64,000 nt of DNA from Lepisosteus oculatus. Its lineage: Eukaryota; Chordata; Actinopteri; Semionotiformes; Lepisosteidae. Both the position numbers and the translations under genes were made by a program. This document shows positions 45,404 through 57,205 of the stretch, one piece after another. A model generated the notes under the pieces. The model made no database searches. It had not been told where the DNA came from and was given only the letters and a program-made list of their open reading frames with translations. The stretch's first letter is position 1, and each line of letters starts with the position of its first letter. The stretch covers positions 4,576,501 to 4,640,500 of the forward strand of contig NC_090714.1 in assembly GCF_040954835.1 (NCBI RefSeq). The letters are read 5' to 3'.

Positions 45404-48400
45404 CTGCAAAGCACAACGGAGTCCAGTCACCCGCGGGGGGTCAGGATATGGTCCGGAATGGGGGACCAGCTCTCTCGTGCGCAAATCGCGCTTGATCGGA
45501 TCCAGTAAGCCCCCAGCATGGCTCTGATTGGCCACCCTGTTCGCATCCGTGGCCATTACAAGGCCGGGCTGCTCTGTCCTCATTGCTTTATTCATTAATC
45601 CTAGCCCCATCCGGCACATCTGAGCTTCAATCAATTTCTAGGGCAAAAAGGAACTAGCAGGGGGTTGCTTGCAATACCTGAGCACTTTAAACTAACAGAG
45701 GGTTCAGCTGAAATATAAACCAGCCTATCAATATTGTTAAAGTACAGAATACTGTAGGACCAAGTGCAGCGTTTTGCCGTATTTTGCCGGAAGTGGAAAA
45801 AACGGACCTTTGGATGACCTGTCGGCGTACTCGTTCGGCTCCTGGCCCCGGAAGGACGCCGTCTTGGTCTCGGCGCCCCGGCACCTCTTGAGCAGGATGA
45901 GCAGGGCGATGGACAGGGAGCAGATGAGCGCCGCCAGGCAGCAGCCCAGCAGGCTGTAGATCACCACGGTGTGGTAGTCCTGCAGCCTGTCCATCTGCGG
46001 CCTCTTCGTGGGGCTCAGGGCCGGCTGCCTTTCCACTAAAAACATGCGACGGGGGGGGATAAAACTGTCGGCCGGTTTGTTTTAAATCCCTTTTGAATTA
46101 ACTGTTACCTACGCCCCTGGCAGGAGTTTATACGGGACCACTTCAGAAAACTTTTTTTTCCCCCACTCAAGGTCCCAGGTAGTGACCAAGCCCAGTCATT
46201 GCATTTGCTGCACAGATTTAATGCTGCTCGACTTCACGAGCTTTTTAGGTATTGCGTTATAAACTGTTTTTTAAAAGCATCTTGGGCTGGATTATATCAG
46301 ATGTGACCGCTGATCTGCACTAATCACACTAATGTAAATATTAGCCTTTAGGATTAGAAATTTAGAAATATCTGCTTTAGGATTACACATTGCTGGAACA
46401 ACATGCTGCAAAGGAGCTTTCAGCATTTTAAAATTTACTGTGCAGAATTCGTACGCCTTCCTGTGCTTATGAAAGAGTTACAATAAAATCCATTCAGACG
46501 TGCGCTTGTGTTAAGCATCACATGCAGCAGATTTCATAGTGTAGACTGATGCTTATCGGTCTTTGAGGCTGCGGTGCAGTTTGGAGAGGGTTTCAAGAGT
46601 AGGAGAGAGTGACCGGTCTCTGTGTAAAGCGAGACTGTTAAAGAGATGCAATTCCTGGGGACATTCAACAGCTTTTCTGTGACTGCATGCGTGGGCTGTG
46701 TGGCCGAGATCTCAAGAGAGGCAGAGATGAAAAAGCCCATTGCAACCACACCATCAGATATCAATGCTCAAATGTGCCGGTTAATATTTTCCATGACATG
46801 TTGCCTTCCTATTAGGACAAAGTCCCACATTGGGTAACATTTATGTTAAGGAACAAGTAATGGGTTTACTCCCTGCTGAAAAAAAAGAAGAAAGAAAACA
46901 CATAATTTCGGCCATGGAGCCTTCTTCAGGTGTGAGAAAGACAGGGCAGTAGCGTAGTCGTAGTAGTAGTAGACTGCCCTGTCTTTCTCACACCTGAAGA
47001 AGGCTCCACGGCAGAAATGTTGTTTTCTTTCTTCTTTTCTCAGCATGGAGTAAACTTATTACTTGTTCCTCTGCAGCCTACATATGCTGACACAGCTACC
47101 CACCCGAAAATTGATGCCAGTGAGAGGAACAACAAAGTCTTAAAATCACAGGAGCTGTTTTTGTTAGTTGTCCAAATGCTATAGGTGAAAATGTTTACTT
47201 GGAAAAAGAAAATGAGGTTTACAGTACACTTCCACTTTCCCCTTTTGCGAGCGGCACATTTTTGTTTGGTGTGGGAATATCGGCACCAGTTGATATTTAC
47301 ACCGCGCCAGTCTACGTTCAAGCCCCTCGACACACGGGTGCTTTCCTGCTGAACCCGCGGTAAGAGGGAGCAGTTGGGATTCCCTCAGAAAGGGGGGGAC
47401 TTACTTCGACACGTCTCGGGGCACTGTGGCGCAGGTCCGCCGCACACTTCGGAACACGACATGCAGTTCTTTATGAGCTCGTCGTAGTACGTCCCTGGAG
47501 TGGCTTCGCACTTCAGAGTCGCTGGCGGAGGAAGAAACATGGCAGAAAAAGGATTTAGCTGGATCGGGGGGGGATTTGGAAGTGAGTTGACCTAGCTGTG
47601 CAGGTAAGAACCTTTCGCTCGCAGCTTGCTCTCCCAAGCTCTTGAACCTCTGTCTCTGTGGCTTGTGTGTTTTGCAAATGACCGAGGGGGCAGATTCCGC
47701 AACGGCTTTTCGTAAGGCCCTCTTTATAGACTTGCACTGGGGAGCCAGAAATGCTGCCAAGGCTGGGCACTGATTTGGGAGGGGGTGGGTCTGGAGTAGG
47801 CCTGGCTCTCTGGGGCCACAGGGGACTGTCATATCGTTCCCGATTCCGTTGGGGAATGGAGAACTGGCGTGAGATGCCAGGGGGGCTCCAGTCCAACCTG
47901 ACGCGCATGTCTGTGGGGGGTCTGTCTGACCAGGGAGAGCACTCTGCAGAGGGGTGTAGAGCCAGAGGCTGGAATCGCACCTCTGAGCCCAGAGTTGCGA
48001 GGGGAGCAGAGCTAAGTGTCCTGCCCTCTGAGATATTCGCTACCAATATCGTTAACACTTGTCAGCAAAATCCGGTGATTCTACAGGGTCACAGTCTGGC
48101 CTCGGCTGAGCCCAGTCGTCCACTCCAGCCCACTTAAATGTTTTTTTGTGTTTTATCTCGGGGGTGGAATGAGTCGACACCTTCATCCATAGAGGATAAA
48201 ATCCATATTATATCTTCTTAGACGTTGGATTGAGTAGAAGCAGCCTTCATCATTTTCTGCTGATATGCCTATTAAGATACAGGTCTGCATGTCATTCATC
48301 CCTTCGTTTTCCCACCACTTTTTCCAACTCAGGTTCGAGGGGAAGCCAGAGCCTATCCCGGCAAGCAATGGGCACAAGGCATGGTACACCGTCCCTGGAT

Positions 48401-49478
48401 GGGACAGCCCATCGCAGGGCAGACTAACACAGAAGGAGCACACAAATTGCACACAGATACCACTGCTGGTACAGATCTGAATCCAGAGCTGCAGCCCTGT
48501 GGGGCAGCAGTGCTAATCACTGGACCACCTTGCTGCCCCCTGTGTAAATCAATTGAAAGCAAATTCTCATTTACACTGATAACCAGTGGACCCATCTATA
48601 TAGCAGGGAATTTACTGCAGCAAAGAGAGTGAAGTAGCTTCGTCAAGGATACCAAAATAACATCTCGCTCAGGAGATTCCTCCTGGTCCACAGTCACTAA
48701 CAATGCAGCTGCTTTCAAAGTAATGGAGAATAACAATGCAACAAGAGAGAATGCAACCGAAAAGGAAACTTGTAACGTGTAAGGACAAGAGCGATTTGGC
48801 GTACAGGTCTTAAATGTGCCCTCTAACAATTCGGAAGACCGGATAGGCATTGATAAGATTGCGGTCCACTGGCGCCCTCTAGTGTTTACCCCCAGACTCG
48901 CTTTGCTCTGGCAGAAAACGTGACGTGGAGAACATTTCAGCAGTATATCTGCTAAACCGCCAAGACTGTTTAAATCGAGGAACAGATATTCTAGCTTAAA
49001 ATGTAGCATTTGGTACAGTAATGTAGTGACATATTATGTTGCGTTTATAAGGAAACGTAATTTCTTAGTTCCAGGCACAGGGCATCGTAACAGCCAGAGA
49101 GAGGCAACTGTGAGCCTGGAAGTGTGATAAATAATTTATTTGGAAAGTTCTGTTAATCTTCCAGGTCCGCAGTACAAGCTAAAACGCCCACTTCAGTTTT
49201 TCATGGAACTTTAGTAAGCCATTTCCAGTGTAGAACACTCTGAGCACATGCTTGAATTATTTAAGCCTCTGCGTCCGTATTTCAGAAGCTTTTGTGTTTT
49301 AAAGGCTATCTTGCACTCATAGTAGACAGGAAGATCTCCCAGAGACAGGGACAACACTAACCACAGATAGGGACACATTTCTCGGGCTGGGGCTGACCCC
49401 GACACATGTTCTTGCAAGGCATACATTTTCGGACAAGCCTGTCCCAGTACTCTCTGTCAGGGCAGCGTCTCATATTGC
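45120..49478 (-). CDS. tnfrsf13b: TNFRSF13B (TACI), BAFF/APRIL receptor; exons for CRD1, CRD2, TM and cytoplasmic tail (5'-partial)
   Basis: Exons on the minus strand: 49478-49362, 47521-47405, 46035-45808 and 45403-45120. All junctions are phase 1 with GT-AG borders, and the frame closes at TAG (45122-45120). The 248 residues read: CRD1 with six Cys (residues 6-39) and DRL, CRD2 with six Cys (44-77) and DEL, a stalk of about 24 residues, a transmembrane helix (about 102-127) followed by KRC, and a tail with ETCIYCFPE (about 177-185) and CSPSQTT near the end. Known for the family: type III membrane receptor on B cells that binds BAFF and APRIL through the DxL turn and signals through TRAFs, MyD88 and CAML. 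Two CRDs plus the ETCxxCFPE tail separate TACI from BCMA and BAFF-R, which have one CRD or a partial one. The first coding exon is not identified. Confidence 0.9.
45808..46035 (-). CDS. tnfrsf13b: TNFRSF13B stalk and transmembrane exon
   Basis: 228 nt, phase 1-1. After TTTTAG it encodes a short Pro-rich stalk (ERQPALSPTKRPQMDRLQDY) and the hydrophobic run VVIYSLLGCCLAALICSLSI continuing ALLILL, stopped by KRCRG. It ends at SSK plus one base before GTCCGT, a weak but usable donor. Confidence 0.88.
46849..47070. mobile_element. Inverted pair of Penelope-like terminal repeats with hammerhead-like core
   Basis: Left arm 46849-46950 and right arm 46973-47070 are near-exact reverse complements around a 22-bp GTA-rich spacer. 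Each arm reads AGAAAGACAGGGCAGT-complement, CACACCTGAAGAAGGCTCCA, GGCCGAAA and TTTTCTTTCTTCTTTTCTCA to ACTTGTTCCT. The CTGAAGA...GAAA core resembles the hammerhead ribozyme motif known from Penelope-like retroelements. Assignment to Penelope is from memory of that literature. It lies in the intron between the TNFRSF13B CRD2 and TM exons. Confidence 0.55.
47405..47521 (-). CDS. tnfrsf13b: TNFRSF13B CRD2 exon
   Basis: Exactly 117 nt, phase 1-1, after CTCCGCCAG and before GTAAGT. Reads TLKCEATPGTYYDELIKNC and MSCSEVCGGPAPQCPETCR. It keeps the DxL motif and a six-Cys pattern (spacing 15, 3, 4, 7, 4) close to CRD1 (13, 3, 4, 9, 4). Confidence 0.92.
47522..49361 (-). other. TNFRSF13B intron between CRD1 and CRD2 exons
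   Basis: Contains a reverse V-SINE-like copy (48285-48545). The part 47560-48140 is GC-rich with overlapping open frames on both strands and no recognised domain. Confidence 0.8.
48285..48545 (-). repeat. V-SINE-like element, reverse
   Basis: On the minus strand it begins GGGGGCAGCAAGGTGGTCCA followed by GTGATTAGCACTGCTGCCCC (tRNA-like head), then body and GCGATGGGCTGTCCCATCCA, ending near GAAAACGAAGGGATGAATGA. This is a fairly complete copy. Confidence 0.8.
49362..49478 (-). CDS. tnfrsf13b: TNFRSF13B CRD1 exon
   Basis: Reads NMRRCPDREYWDRLVRKC and MPCKNMCRGQPQPEKCVPIC, ending in phase 1 at GTTAGT. Two acceptors fit. GACCAG at 49479-49484 gives a symmetric 117-nt phase 1-1 exon like the CRD2 exon and like human TACI exon 1/2 phase (from memory), so it is preferred. 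TTCCAG seven bases upstream would start a phase-0 exon at 49485. An in-frame ATG (Met before RRC) could also serve as a start if an upstream exon is non-coding. Confidence 0.88.
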
Positions 49479-49869
49479 CTGGTCTCTGGAAAACAACATC
49501 AACAAATATTCATTAGTCATTCTAGTTAACTTATCATGCTGATTAAAAAGGCTCGTGCCGCATATGGGAACTACGTTTGGATGTTTGGATTCCTAGCCTA
49601 GTATCACGGCCTTGATCAATCAGAATACAATACCATGTTTCTGTCTAGCATGTGCGCAAGAGACAGTTACTTTGAGACAGATTTGATCTATGAGTAACTG
49701 TAATTGAGATCTTTTGAAGCGCGTTTTAAAACTCGCGTAGGACTAACGCATAATACGTTATGCAAAAGATAGTCTTCCAATGCTTACCTTTTATTCTGAG
49801 ACAAATTCATTTTCTGAGTAGGGTATACAAGTTTTAAAGTCCATGATTACACATTTCAGTTTATAGCAG

Positions 49870-50340
49870 GACATACAGACACAACACACTCACACCAGGG
49901 CCATTTTTCCCAGAGCCAATTAGTCTGCCAGTATGAGATCACTTTATTGGCCATATACAATTTCTTGTATTAGGAATTTCTTTTCACATACCCCAGCTTG
50001 CTCTCCATGAGACACAGAGGCAGGGAGAGAGAAGCTTGGGGTCAGAGCGCAGGGTCAGCCATTTATATGGCGCCCCTGGAGCAGTTGGGGTTAAGAGCCT
50101 TGCTCAGGGGCCCAACGGAGTAGGATCCCTCTGCCGGCCCCGGGACCAGCATGAACCAGCAACCTTTCAGCCACAGGCGCAGATCCTTAGCCACAGAGCT
50201 ACCGCCCTATGTCCTATGTCTTTGGACTGTGGGTGGAAACTGGAGCAACTGGTGAAAACCCACATGAACACAGAAAGAACATACAAACTCCACACGGACA
50301 GCACCCTAAGAACTGAACTCTGGGCTTCAGCGCTAAATTA
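49870..50340 (-). repeat. V-SINE-like element, reverse, split by a later SINE
   Basis: Left part 49870-49937 has CACACTCACACCAGGGCCAT, ...AATTAGTCTGCCAGTATG. Right part 50218-50340 resumes at TCTTTGGACTGTGGGTGGAA and CACACGGACAGCACC. Joined, they match CCAGTATGTCTTTGG of other copies (reverse of 18795-18810). Confidence 0.75.
49938..50217 (-). repeat. tRNA-derived SINE (family 2) nested in a V-SINE
   Basis: Same family as 28187-28425 and 35190-35440: reverse orientation with CCCCAGCTTGCTCTCCATGA, AAGAGCCTTGCTCAGGGGCC and GAACCAGCAACCTTTCAGCC. A TATG flank occurs on both sides, a possible short target-site duplication. Confidence 0.8.
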
Positions 50341-52218
50341 GTTTCTTATTGAAAGCCACCTTTTAAATTTGCCCTTGAATCCTGGAATAATATTTCTTTT
50401 ATACAGTTGCATAAATGTACCAATACATGGTATACTGTATATAAACTAAATAAAATAGTAAATGTTATTTATGATTTTATTAAGTGTAATTTAGATCACA
50501 TGTTAAGCAAATTTGCTTATTTTGCAATAATATATCTTGTAAGATTCATTAAAGAAATGAGCTGCAATTTCTATTTTTTTTCATTACTATCACATTTAGA
50601 AGTCAAAACTGAATTTACTTTAGAATAGTCTTAGAAAGTTCTTAAAAAAAGGATGGAGAAGATGGAAATACAGTGGATTAAAGACAGAAATGTACAGTTT
50701 TACTGATTTTTACAAATTTCCTTTTTAAAAGCTACAGCCCAAAATGTACTGAATGATTTTTACCTTGGATACAACGTGTAAACCTATTTTCCAGTTACAT
50801 TTTCATGTTTTTATTGTATCTACGTTATATTACATATCATAATATGCTCATATTAGTGTTTCAACCAATTTAAAAAAACAGCAGTTACATATATGTGTCA
50901 GTGTTTGTGAAGGATGGATTGCTATAAAAGATTGCCATAAATCTTTTAGCACCAGGTTTCTATTTTTCAGGTCCAAAGATGTCTTATACTATATATTACC
51001 TACTGAGAATTTTAACAATGCTTTTTTGATCTTGTTAAAATCCTGAAAAGGCGTGTGGAACCTTATCTATTTGAGTCTTTTCCTTTAGTTGATTCTGAAT
51101 CAAAGCATGTGAAAATCAAGCAAAATCCTCACTGTTTTTCAGTAGCTCTGTCAATGAGAGTTACGCTTAAAACATTTATTTTGGTATTCCAAAGTCTCTC
51201 CTAAACAGCTGTTTCTAGAATCTTCCATTAATTATTTTCGACACGTGAAAACACGGAACAGCTCCACACAGATGTCATGTAAAAAAAAACAGTCTATGTT
51301 ATAATAGCTCACATATTCTGGAAGTCAATATGAAAAGGAGAAACGAATTAGTATTTAAGATTCTTATACAACATGTTAATGGTTAGCATCTGTGCAATAT
51401 CTTGTTGCCTTCACTGTTTAAAGACATTTCATAATCCATGAGATAGCTTTGCCACTCAGCAACACAGTCCTGAACATTTCAGCTCTGTACACAAAAAAAA
51501 CTGCAATGGAAAATAAAGTTCTTGACCAAGAGGTTCAGCACTCTTGGGTACAACACTTTCAAAACAATGAAGAATTGATTCAAACATGATAGTAAGTATG
51601 GTATCTAGATATGTAAAACCCTAGAACTATTGAGTTACTTACCTTCGGTAATATACTGAGAGCAAACTTCAGCGGAATGCAGTCACTATATAGTTTCTTG
51701 TACAGCAGCAGACTATGAGTACCAGAGAGATTTGGGTATGGTTGTATTAAACCATTTCCTGGGGTTTCCCCCTCACTAATTAAGCAGTATACAGGTTTCT
51801 TCTCTGCTGCCCCAGGAAAGCCCACAGTATTGCAACATCTGTCTCTATCTAATGTTTGTAATACCATACAGCGGAATGAATGATTTCAAGAGTCGGCTAT
51901 AAGGTTTTTCATACAGGTTGAGGACTAATTTGTCTTGGTTAGCTCAGAGGATGTTTAGACCATCTGTAGCTCAAACAGCTGTCCTGAGAAAATGTGAAAT
52001 ACAGTATGATCAAAATTGTTTAAACAAAAATCAATGACAAATTCCCAATAAAGGATTTAAGTGGAAATCATCACCTAATATGTTCTTTGTTGAAGTGTTT
52101 TAATCACATTTTAAAATACAAGACACTAATTTGTAATTAACTTTGGGTTAGGACCATGATACCTAAAAATCATATGCCACTGGTCACCAATCCTGGTCCT
52201 AGAGGGTCAGTGTGTGTT

Positions 52219-52240
52219 TGTGTTGTTGTTGTTGTTGTTC
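52219..52240. repeat. GTT microsatellite
   Basis: About seven tandem TTG/GTT units. Confidence 0.9.
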
Positions 52241-54965
52241 TAATTCAGCCCTTAATCAGCTTAAATGGACCAATTTAACAGCTTCTCCCAGATTCAGGTG
52301 TTGGTGCTTTCGGCAGAGAGGCACTGTGCCTCCAGGATCAGGATTAAAGATCCATGTTTTGCTCATTTATACACTTTTAACATCGGCCCTTTTTCCCGAA
52401 AAGACGGCCTTTTTCATGCACATTCCATTCATTCTCATTTATAGTACCACTCCCCATGAATTAATTATAAACAGAGACGGCTGAGTGTTTTATAGCACTG
52501 CTTTCTTTTGCGTTTGACTACAGATGAAATCAGTCAAAATGAGGTTGCACGGGCTTTAAAAGGTCACTTGTTACATGTCAATTCAGGCATGCAGAGGACT
52601 TTGCTTAATCCAAGAATCTGTTATTCTCAAAAAACACAATTGTTCTTTTTTTTTTCCCTCGGCTGTTTTTTGTACTCCAAAGGCTAACGATGACTAATTA
52701 CAGAAACAGCTTTAATGGGACATAAATGTTCCCATATTAAAATGGTTTGTAGAAACGTTACTTCATGAACCCTGTAGACATTTGCAAGAGGAAATCAAGG
52801 GAATCAAGGGATATGAAGTAAGTTGCAAAACCAGCTCTATCTGATTTACTTTAAAGTCGATGAGCGTGAAATGAATTCCATTGTTTTAAGTAGTATAGCT
52901 CAAACAATTTGGATCATTCAATGGTTTGATATGTACTAAATATCTCACACAGCGTTAAAATAAATACTATATCATTACAAATGCAAAATGCAGTTGTGAA
53001 AGTGACTATTTACTGTGATTCCGAAAGTACTTTTTTTTCTGAAGTACAGTTTTGATTTTGTATTTTCATATAATTCATAGACTTACTTGAACTTATATGG
53101 TTGCAAATAACCATTCCAGGAAGAACAGCACAGTGCAGCAAACAGAGACTTTGGCAACATTTTAAAATCTTGGTATCATAAACTGAGGTGCCGAGTGATT
53201 CTCCCTCCATCAACTTCGGAGTTTACTATACAAAAGTCTTCAGAACTCCAAGGGATTACGTGAGAAATTTAAACATTTTTTCCCTGCAATGTTTCGTCAG
53301 GATACACATGAATTTATCTATTACATTGAAATTAACCAGTGTAATTTCAATTGTTATACTAAAACTATAATTTCCATAGTTTTTACTGTTAAAGTAATTT
53401 AACTGTACAAGGTAAGTTGCAATTATTAAATGTTAGTAAGAAAATTATAGTATTTCAAACTTATGGACATCATTTATTCATGCCTTGACAATGTAGAAGT
53501 TTGCATTAATCAAACACTGTGAGTTTGTGTTAAAGTTAAATGTCTCCTGTACGCATTCTAAACAAGTCACAATGCTGAAATGTTTTTTAAATACAGTTTA
53601 TTTTTACAACATTTTGCTAAACACAGACGGAAGGGCTTTTAGAAAAAGAAAACAGTATACTGTACACAGTATACTGGTCCCATGTTCAACTACCTGCCTT
53701 GACAACACTTTTGGAGCTGTGATGTGATTTTGCTATCAAACACAAGACAGAATATTCACTGCTGCTGTCGAATTCAGGCATTACAAAGGCAAAGCCTGCC
53801 TTAAATATAGTCATTCACGGAAATGCCTCAATGTGGAAAAATTAAATAGTTAATTTTAAAATTAAACAAACCGCATACTGCCATTTGACACACAGAGGCA
53901 TTTTACTCTCTTGTGATGTAAAGTCACAGTTCACTGTGGCATATTGGGTTTGAGAATTGTAACCGGTGGGAAGGTCATTTCTGGGAGTGACAGAGTGGCC
54001 ATTATTTCGGAGGGTCAAAATTTCATTTAGTTTGGGCATACCTTTTACTAGAGCTTCCTTTCTCAACATGTTTTAGAAATTTAATTAAACTTGCAGTCTC
54101 TCCAATCCACATCCTTATGCAATTCTGTGCTCCTTTGTTATTTCACTGATAATTAGCAGAAGGACTGACTGCTGGGTAGCCTGGATTTATTTTTTGTGTT
54201 GTTTTAATTAACCTACAACATTTTGATACTTCATGAGGCCGATGCTGCACGCAGTGGGAAACAGCTGTTTTGTTAAGCTCCTTGACATGGAACTGATAAA
54301 ACTGTCCGTGATTCCCTTAGAGAGGACAATATCAAACACCTCACTTGTCTTCGGGCTGAATGAAAGTCGTGCCTGAAACACAGAGCTCTCTGGGTCATTA
54401 CCCCTGCCAGTAGGACTAATGGGGACTAATGATGTCTGAAACCGAAACTTTCTTTAGAAAATGTGCTTGCCATGCTTCACTAGACCTGATAAACAGTTCT
54501 TCAAGTTGATTCCTCTGGGGCAGATGACTGATCAACATGAACCTCAACTGGGAGCAACCCAGAGAGCACTTTAATAAAGCTATACTGAATGTGTTAATGT
54601 GGGCCTATGAGTCAGAGAAGTAGATATTTCGAGTTTGTCATAGGGAGTGGGCTGACCTTGGTCGTTGTTGACATTTTAGGGCAGGGGTGTCCATCCGTGG
54701 TGATGGAGGGCTGGGGTGTCTGCTTAAAACACCTGATCCTTGAAAACCTGCAGACTCGTTTTAGGGTGTAGCTAGTTGTTCTTTAGATCATTCACTTTTT
54801 TAAAAAAAAAGCTTAACTTACAACGATGTTCCTACTTTTCTTATAATTAAGAACCCGTGAACTTTGTATAAGCAAGTTTTTTTTTCCAAACATCAGGGCA
54901 AAAATATTTTTACCATATGTATTTTGTCTTGACAAATTAGTACATTCAGAACTAATATACTGTAT

Positions 54966-54989
54966 GGTGTGTGTGTGTATATATATATT
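54966..54989. repeat. GT/AT compound microsatellite
   Basis: A run of GT dinucleotides passes into AT dinucleotides. Confidence 0.9.
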
Positions 54990-57205
54990 CCACTGTAGTA
55001 ACACTTTAGCTGTCACTAACTGAAATACAATTTATACCGAAAAAATAACCCCGGCTTCCTTCATCTCACTTTCCATCTGAAAAGTTGAGAAAACAAGGAA
55101 TTCATATTATTCCAATACACCCGAAAGTGAGCACAGCTTCGTCTTCTGATCACACAGGTGAAGGGTCTGTTTACACTTATCATTCATTCATTGATGTCCA
55201 TGTTCTAATTGTAATGGGTAGTAATAATGCTCACAAATTGTAAGTAAAAGTAGACTGTAGAAAAAAAACATACTTCTAGATTTTGAGCTGAGCATTGATT
55301 AATACTTTAATATGGGTTTTCTGTATTTAAAATAAACAAAATGAACGGTATTTCTGATTGGAGCAGCAAAAATCGCGGGTGCAATACGTTTTCCCTATTA
55401 AGGTTTTATCTAGATGAGGTGGCTAACGTATTTAACATACCGTAGATATGTGTGGGGGTGTGATAAATGTTATCTGTTTTGTTCATGCGGAATTCATTTC
55501 TGGATAAAAGACAGCACCCCCACAATATTAAAGGGAGTTAAATGCGTTGCATTAAAACATTAAAAAGCTTTACTCCCGCCAGCACATCAAAGCTAATGCA
55601 ATCTGGAATAATAAAGTTGATCTCTTGATGTTTTTTTATTTTTGTATGATTTACAGTTTCTTTTTGCAATCGCTTTCCCTTCTGTTGAAGTGAAGCATAC
55701 ATGTAAAGCACGTTGCATTTTCAATCATCATCAGAAGGGCTCATCCTGAATGTGCATTAAAAGCCTGCAAGGATGGTTCTCAGTGTGTGCAACAGGCTCG
55801 CGGGAAAAAGCACGCTTTACGAAATGAGTCAGGCTTTTCAAAGGTGCGAGGTCCTGTTTTGCTCTGCAGCTGTTGGCCCTGTCAGACGGAAACCAATCGG
55901 TATTCGTCAGGCTGCTCCATCTCGGCACAAGAAACAGGAAACGGGGCGGAGAAAATAGCATTCAGAGTAACGGCACCCACCCAAGAATGGGGAAGTTGGA
56001 AGCGATTTCAGCTTTGGGTTGTTTTCACAAAATCATCACATTATCCGCAGGGTGGAACACAAGTGGAAACTCCATTACATTACGTTCTGAAAATCTAAAG
56101 ATTTAAATTAGAATTGCACCTATCCATGATATTACCGCGCACGGTTTTCAGAATTTTAATACTGGAGCGTTCCCTCCAGCATGGAAATTGCTAGGATCTT
56201 TGAGCAGCTTCTACAACTGGAATTATGTTAAATCAAGGAATTTAGAGATCGATTGGAACAAACATGTTTACTCCTCACAAGAAGAATTTCCTTCATTGAT
56301 CAAATTGCTTGTTTAATTGACCAAATAGTCTCATTCTTAGAACACAGGCAGGTGGGTAGGTAGGATTTTTGTGCTGCTCATTGTTGTGCGAGAGATTCTG
56401 ATGACACTTAATGAAATTAAAGTCACCTAGAGAGAGCTTGTAATTTAACGCACAATGGTCCAAGATCAAAAGCTCTCTGCTGTTTGCTGGAGTGCTCAAG
56501 CTGATCTGAAATGTTTTCGGTTTTCCCTTCAAAAGGATGGACTCAGGTTTCACCAGGAACATCAACCTGGACCCAACAGACACTGGAGAATTGACGAGTC
56601 TAAAAAAACATGCTTTAGACCTGGTCAGGGAGCAGGTATACATTTTTGTTGTTTTTTTATGGAACGACTCATCGGATCTTGGCGGTAGAATTTCTCGTCA
56701 AGAACAAGGAGACCAGTCAGCATGCAATTCAGAAACAGGAACTTCTGTGAGGGTGGGAGGTTTGGCAGGCGAAAGATCACAAACAGCGTTTCCATCTACT
56801 GATGTGTGGGTGCTCGCCCCATAATGTCAGAACACCCCTCCCTAAATTAAAATGAATTCCAATAAGAGCAATAAACCGTTCCCAAACTGACTCGGTGGCA
56901 GCAGAAAAGCACTGTACGATGCACCACAGAGATACTGTGTGAGAAGAAAACAGATTAAATCTGAATATCTGTTTTTTCATTCGAATGTTTTCACCTACAA
57001 GGAATTTGACTTGGTGAGTCGCTCATACACTATACACATACAGACATACCATGTATACATAGACGCATAAAACACTATATACATTCCAGGAATTGAGGAA
57101 AAAAAAATATATTGCACTTCAAGAATGTGTCAGAACTCTACCTACTTGTGATTACGCCATACATATATGCATATTTGTAAATGATAAATAAACTGTCCAT
57201 AATAA

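Noticed and set aside
47555..48137. Overlapping 128-167 codon frames on both strands in a TNFRSF13B intron
   Set aside because: GC-rich DNA lacking stops; no domain, no compatible phase with the flanking exons, and no conserved cysteine pattern.
56293..56643. LINE endonuclease, because of a GDFNF string in a minus-strand frame
   Set aside because: The rest of the frame shows no endonuclease or reverse-transcriptase motif; a four-residue match is chance.
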